Shown here piece after piece: positions 53,869 through 62,268 of a stretch of DNA of 64,000 nt. The position numbers were made by a program, and so were the translations under genes. The DNA comes from Gilvirhabdus luticola (lineage in GTDB: Bacteria > Bacteroidota > Bacteroidia > Flavobacteriales > Flavobacteriaceae). The stretch's first letter is position 1. The number at the start of each line of letters is the position of its first letter. The notes under the pieces were generated by a model that saw nothing but the letters and a program-made list of their open reading frames with translations, had not been told where the DNA came from and did no database searches. The stretch lies in assembly GCF_032583975.1 (NCBI RefSeq), contig NZ_JAWHTF010000001.1; one strand, 5' to 3'.

Positions 53869-54996
53869 CTATTTCTTGAATGTTCTTCCTTTCCACTTAT
53901 AGTCTTTAAATACAGACAAAAAAGCAACATAAACGCTAAAGAAAGGGTAGATTAAAAAACTTAATGGAAAGCTTTTTAAAATTCTTTTTTGATTAAAAAA
54001 AACAGATGTTCTAGAGATAAAATGAAAATCAATACCAAATTTCAAAATTAGTATCCAAAAGAAGGCTTTTAGGCTAACAATATTGATTATTGATAAAATT
54101 AGGAATATAACAATCTGCGCATTCATCAATAAAACTAAAATACCAATAAATTTTCCTAACCAAATAGAATATGCACTGGTTTTAGTTGCCCATCTAATGT
54201 TTTGAGAGATTAGATCAGACCAGTTTAGTTCTGGCTTTGTAGCTACAATGGCTTGATGACATTTGAGATATTTGACATGATTTTTGTGTTTTTTCAGAGC
54301 TTTTTCCAAAAAGAAAATATCATCACCACTCGCAATAGTAGAATTTCCATGAAAGCCATTAAGTTCAATAAATAATTGTTTTGTATATGCAAAATTTGCA
54401 CCATTGCATAAAAAAGGTTTGTCAATTCCAAAGCTTCCAATTGTTGTGCCTTGAAGACTCAATATATTAAGTAATTGAAATTTCTCAAGCAATGTGTTAT
54501 TAGCTTCATAAATTACAGGAGCAACTATACATTTTGCATTTGTTTTTTGAATGAATTCATCAAAACAGTCTAACCAATATTTTGGTAATATACAATCTGC
54601 ATCTGTTGTAATTATCCACTTATTTTTGGCGACTGATACAGCTTTTGTAATAGCATCCTTTTTTGGTGAATTGGTATTGCGTTTATTTTTGATTACGATT
54701 GCATTTAATTCTTCTGAAGCGTTAAAAGAATTGATGATTTCAATGGAGTTATCTGTAGATTCATCATCAATGAAAATTATTTCAAATAGATCTTTAGGAT
54801 ATTGTAAATCTATTACAGATTTTAACAAACTAGGCAAATTAAGAGCCTCATTTCTAAAAGGAATAACAACTGAAAAACGAGTTTTTGGTAATATATTTTC
54901 AAGTTGAAAATCCTTCACTTTATTTAGTCCATATACTAAAGCTCCAATGATTATTAGATAGGATAAAGTAACAATTATACCTAACCAAATAATCAT
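53869..54996 (-). CDS. GT2 family glycosyltransferase, membrane-bound
   Basis: A 375-residue glycosyltransferase with an N-terminal membrane segment (IIWLGIIVTLSYLIIIGALV), a GT2 fold (SVVIPFRNEALNLPSLL, FIDDESTDNS, TTDADC for the metal, GDDIFF, and QNIRW), and two or three C-terminal hydrophobic segments. It would transfer a sugar from a nucleotide or lipid donor at the membrane. It overlaps the UPF0104 gene by four bases, suggesting a coupled envelope lipid or glycan pathway. Acceptor unknown. Confidence 0.88.
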   Translation of the reverse strand: MIIWLGIIVTLSYLIIIGALVYGLNKVKDFQLENILPKTRFSVVIPFRNEALNLPSLLKSVIDLQYPKDLFEIIFIDDESTDNSIEIINSFNASEELNAIVIKNKRNTNSPKKDAITKAVSVAKNKWIITTDADCILPKYWLDCFDEFIQKTNAKCIVAPVIYEANNTLLEKFQLLNILSLQGTTIGSFGIDKPFLCNGANFAYTKQLFIELNGFHGNSTIASGDDIFFLEKALKKHKNHVKYLKCHQAIVATKPELNWSDLISQNIRWATKTSAYSIWLGKFIGILVLLMNAQIVIFLILSIINIVSLKAFFWILILKFGIDFHFISRTSVFFNQKRILKSFPLSFLIYPFFSVYVAFLSVFKDYKWKGRTFKK

Positions 54997-55964
54997 TCTA
55001 TATCTTCTTCAGGCAGATTGAAATTGAGCACATAATAACTTCCAAATAGACTTGGTAGCACAAAATTTAATAACCACATTAATGTTATAATGTTTAAAAT
55101 AGTGAGTTCATTTACACCAATTATTGAAAACAGAAATACACCAACACTTCCTTTTATAACGACATCAAATATAAAAATTGAAGGAATTATTGAAGTTAAC
55201 AAATACATTGACGTAATGACAATCATTGCGTCAAAATAACTAATATTTATTCCAAAAATGATAAGAAAATAATAAAACTGAAATGAAAAAATTAAATAAC
55301 GCAATAACGAAAATAAGAACGTGATTAAGATTGTTTTAAATGGTAGATCTTTTATGAATTTAAAAACTTTGTCAATAGAATAACCTTTAATGGTTATGTT
55401 GCTTTTTTTTATTCCAAAACCAATGAAACTAACAATTAGCAGAAGAATAATAAAAAAGCGTATAAGTTTTAAATAATCAAGATTTACATCATAAGTTATT
55501 ACAAAACAAGATATTCCAATAATTCCCAGAATAAGAGTTACACTCATTTGAGCTATGTTGCCCAACAAATTTAATAAGACAATCTTTTTTCTATACGTTG
55601 AAACATAGTAAACGACTTTAGCACCATATTCTCCAATTCTATTCGGAGTAAAAAGTGATGCGGTAAGAGCACCTAAACTTTGTTCTAGAGCAATTTTAAA
55701 ACGAATTTTAGTAATTAAAGACACCAATTTCTGCCATTTTAATATTTCAAAAAACCAATTAAAAATGGTCAAAAACAGTAAAAAAAATATATTTTTTAAC
55801 GAAAAGACATCATTTTCGGTTAAAAATTGATAAAAATCATTAAATCTTAAATCAGGATTATCTGCTAATTTTTTATAAATAAAATAACATGCACCAACTA
55901 CAATGCTCAACTTAATTATAACAAAAAAGAATTGTTTAGATTTGTAAGACAATGAAAAAAACAT
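54993..55964 (-). CDS. UPF0104 / lysylphosphatidylglycerol-synthase-type membrane protein
   Basis: This ~323-residue protein has eight or nine transmembrane segments with the family's features (QSLGALTASLFTPNRIGEYGAKVVYY near residue 90-115, and ITSMYLLTSIIPSIF). The family includes flippase-like proteins and the membrane part of aminoacyl-phosphatidylglycerol synthases; the soluble synthase domain is absent. ATG at 55964 is used; a GTG lies six bases before. It is coupled to the GT2 gene by a four-base overlap. Confidence 0.82.
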   Translation of the reverse strand: MFFSLSYKSKQFFFVIIKLSIVVGACYFIYKKLADNPDLRFNDFYQFLTENDVFSLKNIFFLLFLTIFNWFFEILKWQKLVSLITKIRFKIALEQSLGALTASLFTPNRIGEYGAKVVYYVSTYRKKIVLLNLLGNIAQMSVTLILGIIGISCFVITYDVNLDYLKLIRFFIILLLIVSFIGFGIKKSNITIKGYSIDKVFKFIKDLPFKTILITFLFSLLRYLIFSFQFYYFLIIFGINISYFDAMIVITSMYLLTSIIPSIFIFDVVIKGSVGVFLFSIIGVNELTILNIITLMWLLNFVLPSLFGSYYVLNFNLPEEDIE

Positions 55965-55990
55965 AGCCACAAATTAAACTAATTTATAAT

Positions 55991-56620
55991 ATGAACTTAA
56001 CACTAAAACACTATATTCTTTTTCTGGGTTTTGTTTCATTAGCATTATCAGGGTTTTCTCAAAGTCAAACTAGCATTTGGAAAGGGCAAATTGCATTTGG
56101 TGCTAACTTTCCATCAAGTAATGGTTTTGTAGAAGATTTTGAAGCTAACTCACTCAATTTACCAACTATTAATCTTGGAGTTCAGAATATGTTTAGTAAT
56201 CAGTTTGGCGCAAAATTAGATTATGGATATAATAGAATTAAAAGTGCAGACAATTCACCAGAATTTAAATTAAATTACTCAAGGGTAAATGCACAATTAG
56301 TCTATGATGCTAATAGAGCCTTAACATTTACACCAAATAGAATTGGCATTATTGCTCATGCTGGACCAGGCATGAGTTTTGTAAAGCCATTGAGTGGTTA
56401 TTCTGATAATAAAGTATCATTTTTTAACGTCATGGCAGGAGTAGAGTTTCATTATGGTATTTCTGAAACATTTTCTCTGTATCTTGACACATCTTACATT
56501 TTAGGATTTAGTAAAGATTTTGATCCAATAACAGATGGTTATGGTTCTTTTAATGGCGATTTACTTACTGTAACTATTGGTCTGTCATTTTCTTTAAGTG
56601 GTTGCCAATTTTGTGATTAA
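55991..56620 (+). CDS. Outer-membrane beta-barrel protein
   Basis: The 209-residue protein has a signal peptide ending SGFSQ, then strands typical of OmpA/OmpW-like eight-strand barrels (NLGVQNMFSNQFGAKLDYGY, RVNAQLVYDA, VTIGLSFSLSG). Unusually for a barrel it ends with GCQFCD, with two cysteines. It is divergent from the UPF0104 gene, and its stop codon overlaps the ruvC start by one base. Confidence 0.75.
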   Translation: MNLTLKHYILFLGFVSLALSGFSQSQTSIWKGQIAFGANFPSSNGFVEDFEANSLNLPTINLGVQNMFSNQFGAKLDYGYNRIKSADNSPEFKLNYSRVNAQLVYDANRALTFTPNRIGIIAHAGPGMSFVKPLSGYSDNKVSFFNVMAGVEFHYGISETFSLYLDTSYILGFSKDFDPITDGYGSFNGDLLTVTIGLSFSLSGCQFCD

Positions 56621-57171
56621 TGAATAAAGACAAAATAATTTTAGGAATAGATCCAGGAACAACCATAATGGGTTTTGGTCTTATTAGAGTTGTAAACAAA
56701 AGCATGCAATTTATGCAGCTCAATGAGTTGGACTTGAAAAAATATCATGACCATTACTTAAAACTTAAACTTATTTTTGAAAGAACTATTGAACTTATAG
56801 ATACACACCATCCAGATGAAATTGCCATTGAAGCTCCTTTTTATGGGAAGAATGTTCAGAGTATGCTAAAACTAGGAAGAGCACAAGGTGTTGCAATGGC
56901 TGCAGGCTTGTCTAGACAAATTCCAATTACAGAATATTTGCCAAAAAAGATTAAAATGGCTATTACAGGAAATGGTAACGCCAGTAAAGAGCAAGTTGCA
57001 AAAATGCTACAAACATTATTAGATTTAAAAACTTTACCAAAAAACCTTGACGCCACAGATGGACTTGCAGCAGCAGTCTGCCATTTTTATAACTCTGGTA
57101 AAGTAACAGTTGGTAAAAGTTATTCTGGTTGGAGTGCATTTGTAAAGCAGAATGAAGATAAAATTGGTTAG
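56620..57171 (+). CDS. ruvC: Holliday-junction resolvase RuvC
   Basis: This 183-residue endonuclease has an RNase-H-like fold with the acidic residues D9 in ILGIDPGTT, E68 in IAIEAPF, and D146/D149 in DATDGLAAA. It resolves Holliday junctions with RuvAB in recombination. It starts in the overlap TAATG with the preceding barrel gene, then hemW follows 17 bases later. Confidence 0.94.
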   Translation: MNKDKIILGIDPGTTIMGFGLIRVVNKSMQFMQLNELDLKKYHDHYLKLKLIFERTIELIDTHHPDEIAIEAPFYGKNVQSMLKLGRAQGVAMAAGLSRQIPITEYLPKKIKMAITGNGNASKEQVAKMLQTLLDLKTLPKNLDATDGLAAAVCHFYNSGKVTVGKSYSGWSAFVKQNEDKIG

Positions 57172-57188
57172 ATCTATGGCAAATTAAG

Positions 57189-58310
57189 ATGAGTGGTATC
57201 TACATCCATATTCCTTTTTGTAAACAAGCATGTTATTATTGTGATTTTCATTTTTCTACTTCAATGAAGAAAAAAGATGAACTCGTACAAGCTTTAGTCC
57301 ACGAGTTACAGTTGCGAAAAGATGAGATTAATGAGACTGTTGAAACTATCTATTTTGGTGGAGGCACTCCAAGTTTATTATCTGAAAGAGAATTGAATTT
57401 GCTAATCAGCACCATTAATAATAACTATACTGTTTCAGAAAATCCAGAAATCACTTTGGAAGCCAACCCGGACGATTTAACCAATCAACAAATCAACAAA
57501 TTAAAACAAACACAAATAAACCGTTTAAGTATAGGTATTCAATCTTTTTTTGATGATGATTTAGAAAGTATGAATCGCGCTCATAATTCAAACGAAGCAA
57601 ATGATTGCTTGTCTGTAGCAACTAACTACTTTGATAATATTACAATTGATTTAATCTATGGAATTCCGAATATGACCCTTGAAAAATGGCATGATAACCT
57701 ACAAACTGCTTTTAGTTTTGGAATCAATCATATTTCGAGTTATGCGCTAACAGTTGAACCTAAAACAGCTTTACATTCTTTTATTAAAAAAGGAACATAT
57801 CCTCCAATTGATGAAGCTTTGACATTACAACATTTTAATCACCTAATTGAAGAAACAGAAAAACGAGGGTTTGTTCAATATGAGATATCAAACTTTGGAA
57901 AACCTGATTATTTTTCTAAACATAACACTTCTTATTGGCTAGGGAAATTGTATTTAGGCATTGGTCCTTCAGCACATTCATATAATGGAAATTCTAGAAG
58001 TTGGAATATTTCAAACAATATAAAATACATGAGAGCAATTCAAAATAACGAATTGCCAAGCACAAGAGAAACCCTTTCACAAAACGATATTTATAACGAA
58101 TACATTATGACATCAATAAGAACTATTTGGGGAATTTCTATTGAAACCACGGAGAAAGAATTTGGAAGTAACTATTTAGATTTCTTGTTAAAGAATGTAC
58201 AACCGCATATAGATAATAATTTGATTAATTATTTAAACAATAGTTTACAACTTACCAAAAAAGGAAAGTTTTTAGCAGATGGTATTGCATCTTCACTATT
58301 TATGATTTAG
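57189..58310 (+). CDS. hemW: HemW-type radical SAM protein
   Basis: The 373-residue enzyme has the radical SAM cysteine motif C-x3-C-x2-C with an adjoining F (FCKQACYYCDFHF, residues 9-21), GGGTPSLL and a C-terminal HemN-like domain. Known: HemW proteins bind heme and are thought to insert it into proteins; they were formerly called coproporphyrinogen III oxidases and lack that enzyme's extra N-terminal part. Cytoplasmic. Confidence 0.9.
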   Translation: MSGIYIHIPFCKQACYYCDFHFSTSMKKKDELVQALVHELQLRKDEINETVETIYFGGGTPSLLSERELNLLISTINNNYTVSENPEITLEANPDDLTNQQINKLKQTQINRLSIGIQSFFDDDLESMNRAHNSNEANDCLSVATNYFDNITIDLIYGIPNMTLEKWHDNLQTAFSFGINHISSYALTVEPKTALHSFIKKGTYPPIDEALTLQHFNHLIEETEKRGFVQYEISNFGKPDYFSKHNTSYWLGKLYLGIGPSAHSYNGNSRSWNISNNIKYMRAIQNNELPSTRETLSQNDIYNEYIMTSIRTIWGISIETTEKEFGSNYLDFLLKNVQPHIDNNLINYLNNSLQLTKKGKFLADGIASSLFMI

Positions 58311-58318
58311 TATCTTTG
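58311..58318 (+). promoter_or_regulatory. TAnnTTTG -7 element immediately before the cyclase-family gene
   Basis: TATCTTTG matches the -7 consensus exactly, overlaps the hemW stop region, and lies five bases before the ATG at 58323. A TTG at 58285-58287 is a plausible -33 element (23-base spacing). The transcript would be leaderless or nearly so. Confidence 0.55.
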
Positions 58319-58322
58319 AGAG

Positions 58323-59072
58323 ATGATAGCTACAATACAATACAATTCGAAAAAATATACAATAGATTTATCAAAACCTTTAGACATATCGATTCCATTA
58401 AGAGCTTCAAAAAGCAATGTTAATGCATGGTATGTTGATGAACCAAAAATTGAACCTGTAGAAATTGATGGTGATATAGTAAGTGTTGAGCATGGAGCTT
58501 GCGTCAATTTTAATACTATTTCTTTCAATCCACATGCTCATGGGACACACACAGAATGTGCAGGACATATTACAGAAAAAGTTCATTCTATAAATCAAAA
58601 TTTAAAACAATTCTTCTTTTTAACTGAAGTAATTACTGTTGCACCAGAAAAACTCAATGGCGATTTTGTCATTTCTAAAAAGCAAATTCAATTTGCAATG
58701 GGAAACAAAAAAAGAGACGCTATTGTTTTACGTTCAATACCAAATACATTAGAAAAATTAACCAAACAGTATTCGCATACTAATCCACCATATTTATTAG
58801 AAGAAGCTGCGATCTATTTGCGAAACAAAGATATCAAACATTTACTTATAGATTTACCGAGTGTAGATAAAGAAAGAGACGAATGTCAATTGTTATCTCA
58901 TAATGCATTTTGGAACACTAATGGGAAATTAAGGTTGGATGCTACTATTACAGAATTCATTTACGTCCCGAACTCTGTAAAAGACGGCACTTATTTTTTA
59001 AACCTCCAAATAGCACCTTTTGAAAATGACGCCTCACCAAGTAAGCCTATTTTATTTGAAATTTCAGAATGA
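58323..59072 (+). CDS. Cyclase-family metal-dependent hydrolase (kynurenine-formamidase-like)
   Basis: The 249-residue protein contains HAHGTHTECAGHI (residues 62-74), the metal-binding H-x-G-T-H-x-D/E motif of the cyclase/kynurenine formamidase family. LLIDLPSVDKERD follows in the second half. It would hydrolyse an amide or lactone; the substrate is unknown and no kynurenine genes are nearby. It overlaps the next start by four bases (ATGA). No signal peptide. Confidence 0.85.
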   Translation: MIATIQYNSKKYTIDLSKPLDISIPLRASKSNVNAWYVDEPKIEPVEIDGDIVSVEHGACVNFNTISFNPHAHGTHTECAGHITEKVHSINQNLKQFFFLTEVITVAPEKLNGDFVISKKQIQFAMGNKKRDAIVLRSIPNTLEKLTKQYSHTNPPYLLEEAAIYLRNKDIKHLLIDLPSVDKERDECQLLSHNAFWNTNGKLRLDATITEFIYVPNSVKDGTYFLNLQIAPFENDASPSKPILFEISE

Positions 59073-59434
59073 ATATAGAAGAACTTCGAAATTACTGTTT
59101 AAAGAAAAAAGCAACAACAGAAGAATTTCCTTTTGACAAACATACGCTTGTCTTTAAAGTATTAGGCAAGATGTTTGTTATTGCTCCTTTAGATAAATGG
59201 GATAAAGGTGAAGCTTCAATTACCTTAAAATGTGATCCTGAATATACCATTCAGTTAAGGGAGCAATATGAAAGTGTTTATCCAGGACCGTATGTTAGTA
59301 ATAAACACTGGAATACTATTGCAATTTATAAATCTGAATTATCTCCTAAACTTATTTTAGAACTTATGGACCATTCTTATGAAATGGTAATAAAAGCAAT
59401 GCCCAAGAAATTAAGAGACACATTAGAATTATAG
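59069..59434 (+). CDS. MmcQ/YjbR-family protein
   Basis: A 121-residue protein of the CyaY-like YjbR fold: MNIEELRNYCLKKKATTEEFPFDKHTLVFKVLGKMF, then PGPYVSNKHWNTIAI and the end HSYEMVIKAMPKK. Often described as DNA-binding, though its role is not established. It is translationally coupled to the cyclase-family gene. Confidence 0.88.
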   Translation: MNIEELRNYCLKKKATTEEFPFDKHTLVFKVLGKMFVIAPLDKWDKGEASITLKCDPEYTIQLREQYESVYPGPYVSNKHWNTIAIYKSELSPKLILELMDHSYEMVIKAMPKKLRDTLEL

Positions 59435-59464
59435 AAAATTCTTACAAAGTGATATTATTTTTTG

Positions 59465-59472
59465 TATATTTG
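59465..59472 (+). promoter_or_regulatory. TAnnTTTG -7 element before the first duplicated exported protein
   Basis: TATATTTG lies 121 bases before the start at 59594. The leader that follows contains a GATTCCCTAAAATCTTTT segment shared with the second paralogue's leader. Confidence 0.5.
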
Positions 59473-59593
59473 AATTCATCAATCATTATTCTCCCCAATT
59501 CTTACATTTAAAGCAAAATCAAAAGATTCCCTAAAATCTTTTATTGAGAATAATATTATTAATCATTATACTAACTTAATTTTTTAACTAATT

Positions 59594-60388
59594 ATGAAAA
59601 CAACTAATCGATTATTTATTGCAGCATTTACAATGCTATTATTGTTTAGCACAAATTCTTTTTCTCAAGAAGACCAACGTCCGGCATATTTTACAATGAC
59701 CACGATGTATTGGAATTTGGATAATGAAGGAACTAATGAAGAATGGGTAGCAGCTGAAAAAGAGTACAAGGAAAAGGTGACTAAAAAGAATGAACATATT
59801 AGATCTTCTACTTATCTCACACATCTTTTAACTGATAATAGTAGAGAGGTTATTTATGTTCAAACCTATCCAACTTGGGAAGATATTGAAAAAGCGGCTG
59901 CAAGAAACAGTGAACTTGAAAAAGAGGCTTGGCCAGATGAAGCCGAAAGAAATGCTTTTTTAGATAAGCAGGCTGCATATTTTTCTGATTACCATTCTGA
60001 CGAAATATTTGCTACTATGGCAGGAGCAAAACTTCCAGCAGCTCCAGCAGATAAAAATATGGTAGTTTATATTCGTAAGAATAAAATGGCTTATCCTGAT
60101 GATGGTTCTAATAAAGAATTTAATGAGCTTCGTATGAAACAAGTTGAAAATGTGTATAAGAAAAATGATCTGATAAAAGCATATTATCCAAGTCTGCATG
60201 CATGGGGCGATGATAGGAGAGATTTCATGGAAGTTTTTGTTATAGAATCTTTAAATGATTTAAGTGGAATGTTTGATAAAAATGGAGAATTAGGAAAAGA
60301 TGCTATGACTGAAGAAGAAGGAAAGGCTATGGGTAAATATTTTAAAGGTGTACACAGTGATTATGTTTATACTAGTATAAATTTATAG
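59594..60388 (+). CDS. Exported protein with an internal duplication, paralogue 1
   Basis: A 264-residue protein with a signal peptide (ends NSFSQ). The mature part consists of two related ~110-residue halves. Each has a K-N-x-x-I segment followed by a basic/aromatic region, N-x-E-L, and a final H-S-D segment (YHSDEIFATM in the first half, VHSDYVYTSI in the second). It is unlike any family I recognise; a ferredoxin-like dimeric alpha/beta-barrel fold is a guess. It ends at the terminator 60411-60443 and is followed by a homologous gene. Confidence 0.65.
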   Translation: MKTTNRLFIAAFTMLLLFSTNSFSQEDQRPAYFTMTTMYWNLDNEGTNEEWVAAEKEYKEKVTKKNEHIRSSTYLTHLLTDNSREVIYVQTYPTWEDIEKAAARNSELEKEAWPDEAERNAFLDKQAAYFSDYHSDEIFATMAGAKLPAAPADKNMVVYIRKNKMAYPDDGSNKEFNELRMKQVENVYKKNDLIKAYYPSLHAWGDDRRDFMEVFVIESLNDLSGMFDKNGELGKDAMTEEEGKAMGKYFKGVHSDYVYTSINL

Positions 60389-60410
60389 ATTTAATTTTAT
60401 TTAGATTACA

Positions 60411-60443
60411 AAAAAAGGGAAGTCAATCGACTTCCTTTTTTTT
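60411..60443 (+). terminator. Intrinsic terminator after paralogue 1
   Basis: GGGAAGTC and GACTTCCT form a stem around AATC, embedded in an A tract on the left and a T tract on the right, 23 bases after the stop. The A/T tracts also make it a terminator candidate in reverse. Confidence 0.85.
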
Positions 60444-60506
60444 ATCACAATTTATATGATTTTGCTGAAAATTCTCACTTTTCATGAAACTACTTTGTTT
60501 TTTTTG

Positions 60507-60514
60507 TACATTTG
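60507..60514 (+). promoter_or_regulatory. TAnnTTTG -7 element before the second duplicated exported protein
   Basis: TACATTTG lies 113 bases before ATG 60628. That is close to the spacing of the first paralogue (121 bases), as expected if the unit was duplicated together with its promoter. Confidence 0.5.
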
Positions 60515-60627
60515 AGATTGCAAGTAATTATCTTTCCTCGAATCATTAATTAATAGCAATGTTAAGATTCCCCTAATCCTTTAACTAGTATCTAATTAAA
60601 CATTTAAATAACTAAATTCAACACATT

Positions 60628-61455
60628 ATGAAAACAACCAATCGATTTATTACTACATTAATTATGCTATTCTTATTTAATGTTAATCTAGTTTTAGCAC
60701 AAGATGCAGCACAAGCGGTACCAGAGTATTATACTGTAACTACCATGCATTGGAATATGGATTACGAAGATTTTGACAAGGATACATGGATTGCTGTCGA
60801 AAAAGAATATTTAGATAAAGTCACCATGAAAAATGAGCATATAATGGGATATGGTGTTTATATGCATCGCATGTCTCCAGACAATTCAGAATTAATTGTA
60901 GTGGGAGTTTATGCATCTTGGGACGATATCGATAAAGCAGCAACTAGAAACGGCGAATTAGCTCAAGAAGCTTGGCAAGATGCTGATGAAAGAAGCGCTT
61001 ATTTCAAAAAAAGAAATGCCTATTATGCCAATGAGCATTCCGATGAAATTTATGCTGTAATGTCTGGCACTAAAGGTTTTTCTGAAGCACCTACAAAAGA
61101 TATGATACTATATTGGAGAACTAATCATTTTGCTTTTCCAGAAGATGGTACCAATGCAGAGTTTAAAGAAACAAGAGATGAGTATTTAGAAAATGTAGTT
61201 CATAAAAATGAGTATATAAAAGCATATTTTCCTTTTGCTCATGCTTATGGAGCAGACAGAACAGAATATGGAGAAGCTTTTTTCTTTGAATCTATGAGTG
61301 ATATGGAAAAAATGTTTGATCGAAATGGCGAATTATTTAGAGCGCATTGGGATACTGAAGAAGCAAGAAAAGCTTACGGTAAAAAGGCTGGAAAATATTA
61401 TACAGGAGTACATGGAGACCGAATCTATACACATGTCCTTGAACTTTCAAAATAA
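60628..61455 (+). CDS. Exported protein with an internal duplication, paralogue 2
   Basis: The 275-residue protein has the same N-terminal MKTTNRF start, a signal peptide (LVLAQ) and the same two-half architecture as its neighbour, with conserved KNEHI, RNGELAQEAW, ANEHSDEIYAVM and GVHGDRIYTHV segments. The pair therefore arose by tandem duplication of a gene that already had an internal repeat. No catalytic motif is visible. It ends at the terminator 61477-61502. Its own promoter element suggests independent transcription. Confidence 0.65.
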   Translation: MKTTNRFITTLIMLFLFNVNLVLAQDAAQAVPEYYTVTTMHWNMDYEDFDKDTWIAVEKEYLDKVTMKNEHIMGYGVYMHRMSPDNSELIVVGVYASWDDIDKAATRNGELAQEAWQDADERSAYFKKRNAYYANEHSDEIYAVMSGTKGFSEAPTKDMILYWRTNHFAFPEDGTNAEFKETRDEYLENVVHKNEYIKAYFPFAHAYGADRTEYGEAFFFESMSDMEKMFDRNGELFRAHWDTEEARKAYGKKAGKYYTGVHGDRIYTHVLELSK

Positions 61456-61476
61456 GTAAAGTCTAAAAAGTTTATT

Positions 61477-61502
61477 AAAAGGATGCCAGATGGCATCCTT
61501 TT
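61477..61502 (+). terminator. Intrinsic terminator after paralogue 2
   Basis: AAAAGGATGCC pairs exactly with GGCATCCTTTT around AGAT (11-bp stem) and is followed by T-rich sequence. It starts 21 bases after the stop codon. Confidence 0.9.
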
Positions 61503-61545
61503 TTATTTACAATACAGTATTTTCGCAGCATAAATATTTAATTTG

Positions 61546-62124
61546 ATGAGTGTCTTACAAACCTTACAAGATAGAAGTAATAATTCGTGTGAATTATGTT
61601 CTTCTAATAAAGATTTAAAACAATATATTGTACCACCATCATTAAATGAAAATGTTGATAATAGTTTATTGGTTTGTAATATCTGCTTGGATCAGATAGA
61701 AGGAAACTCTGAAATGAATCCAAATCATTGGCGATGTTTAAACGATAGTATGTGGAGTGAGCATATTGCAGTTCAAATATTGGCTTGGAGAATGTTGCAA
61801 AGGATTCGTAGAGAAGGTTGGCCAAAAGACTTGTTAGATATGATGTATCTAAATGATGAAGCTTTGGCATTGGCAAGAGCAACTGGAGAGCATGAAGACG
61901 TAGCAGATAAAGTTATTCATAGAGATGTAAATGGTGTAGTTTTACAAGCTGGAGATTCTGTTGTGCTAATTAAAGATTTAAAAGTAAAAGGTTCCAGTAT
62001 AGTTGCCAAACAAGGTACAGCTGTTAGAAACATTCGTCTAGATCATGAAAATTCGGAATATATAGAAGGAAAAGTTGATGGACAGAATATTGTGATTGTC
62101 ACAAAATTTATAAAAAAATCCTAA
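61546..62124 (+). CDS. PhnA-like zinc-ribbon protein
   Basis: The 192-residue protein (ATG at 61546, with a TTG three bases earlier) has an N-terminal zinc-ribbon-type segment with C-x2-C pairs (CELC at residues 16-19 and CNIC at about 45-48). A conserved SEHIAVQILAWRMLQRI helix follows, then the C-terminal PhnA domain (DVNGVVLQAGDSVVLIKDLKVKGSS...KQGTAVRNIRL...IEGKV). Family members are called alkylphosphonate-utilisation proteins, but the function is not established and no phn genes are near. It converges with the 47-residue membrane protein gene. Confidence 0.85.
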   Translation: MSVLQTLQDRSNNSCELCSSNKDLKQYIVPPSLNENVDNSLLVCNICLDQIEGNSEMNPNHWRCLNDSMWSEHIAVQILAWRMLQRIRREGWPKDLLDMMYLNDEALALARATGEHEDVADKVIHRDVNGVVLQAGDSVVLIKDLKVKGSSIVAKQGTAVRNIRLDHENSEYIEGKVDGQNIVIVTKFIKKS

Positions 62125-62268
62125 TTAGTTGTCTTTTTTGTTTTTATTAAAAAACCCAAAGCCTAATGGCAATACAAAAAGTAAAAACAAAAATTTACCT
62201 GAAACTAATCCGTAAACAGTTATTAAAACACATATTGTGTATATGATAATGAGTCTTTCTCTTTTCAT
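62125..62268 (-). CDS. Small membrane protein (47 residues), not in standard ORF lists
   Basis: On the reverse strand, ATG at 62268 opens a 47-codon ORF ending in TAA at 62125. The product has a basic start (MKRERL), two closely spaced hydrophobic segments (IIIYTICVLITVYGLV and FLFLLFVLPLGFGFF) and a basic tail (NKNKKDN). This is the pattern of a small inner-membrane protein. Its start overlaps the AraC-family stop by four bases (ATGA), a classic sign of translational coupling. The stop is one base from the PhnA stop. No name is known. Confidence 0.7.
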   Translation of the reverse strand: MKRERLIIIYTICVLITVYGLVSGKFLFLLFVLPLGFGFFNKNKKDN

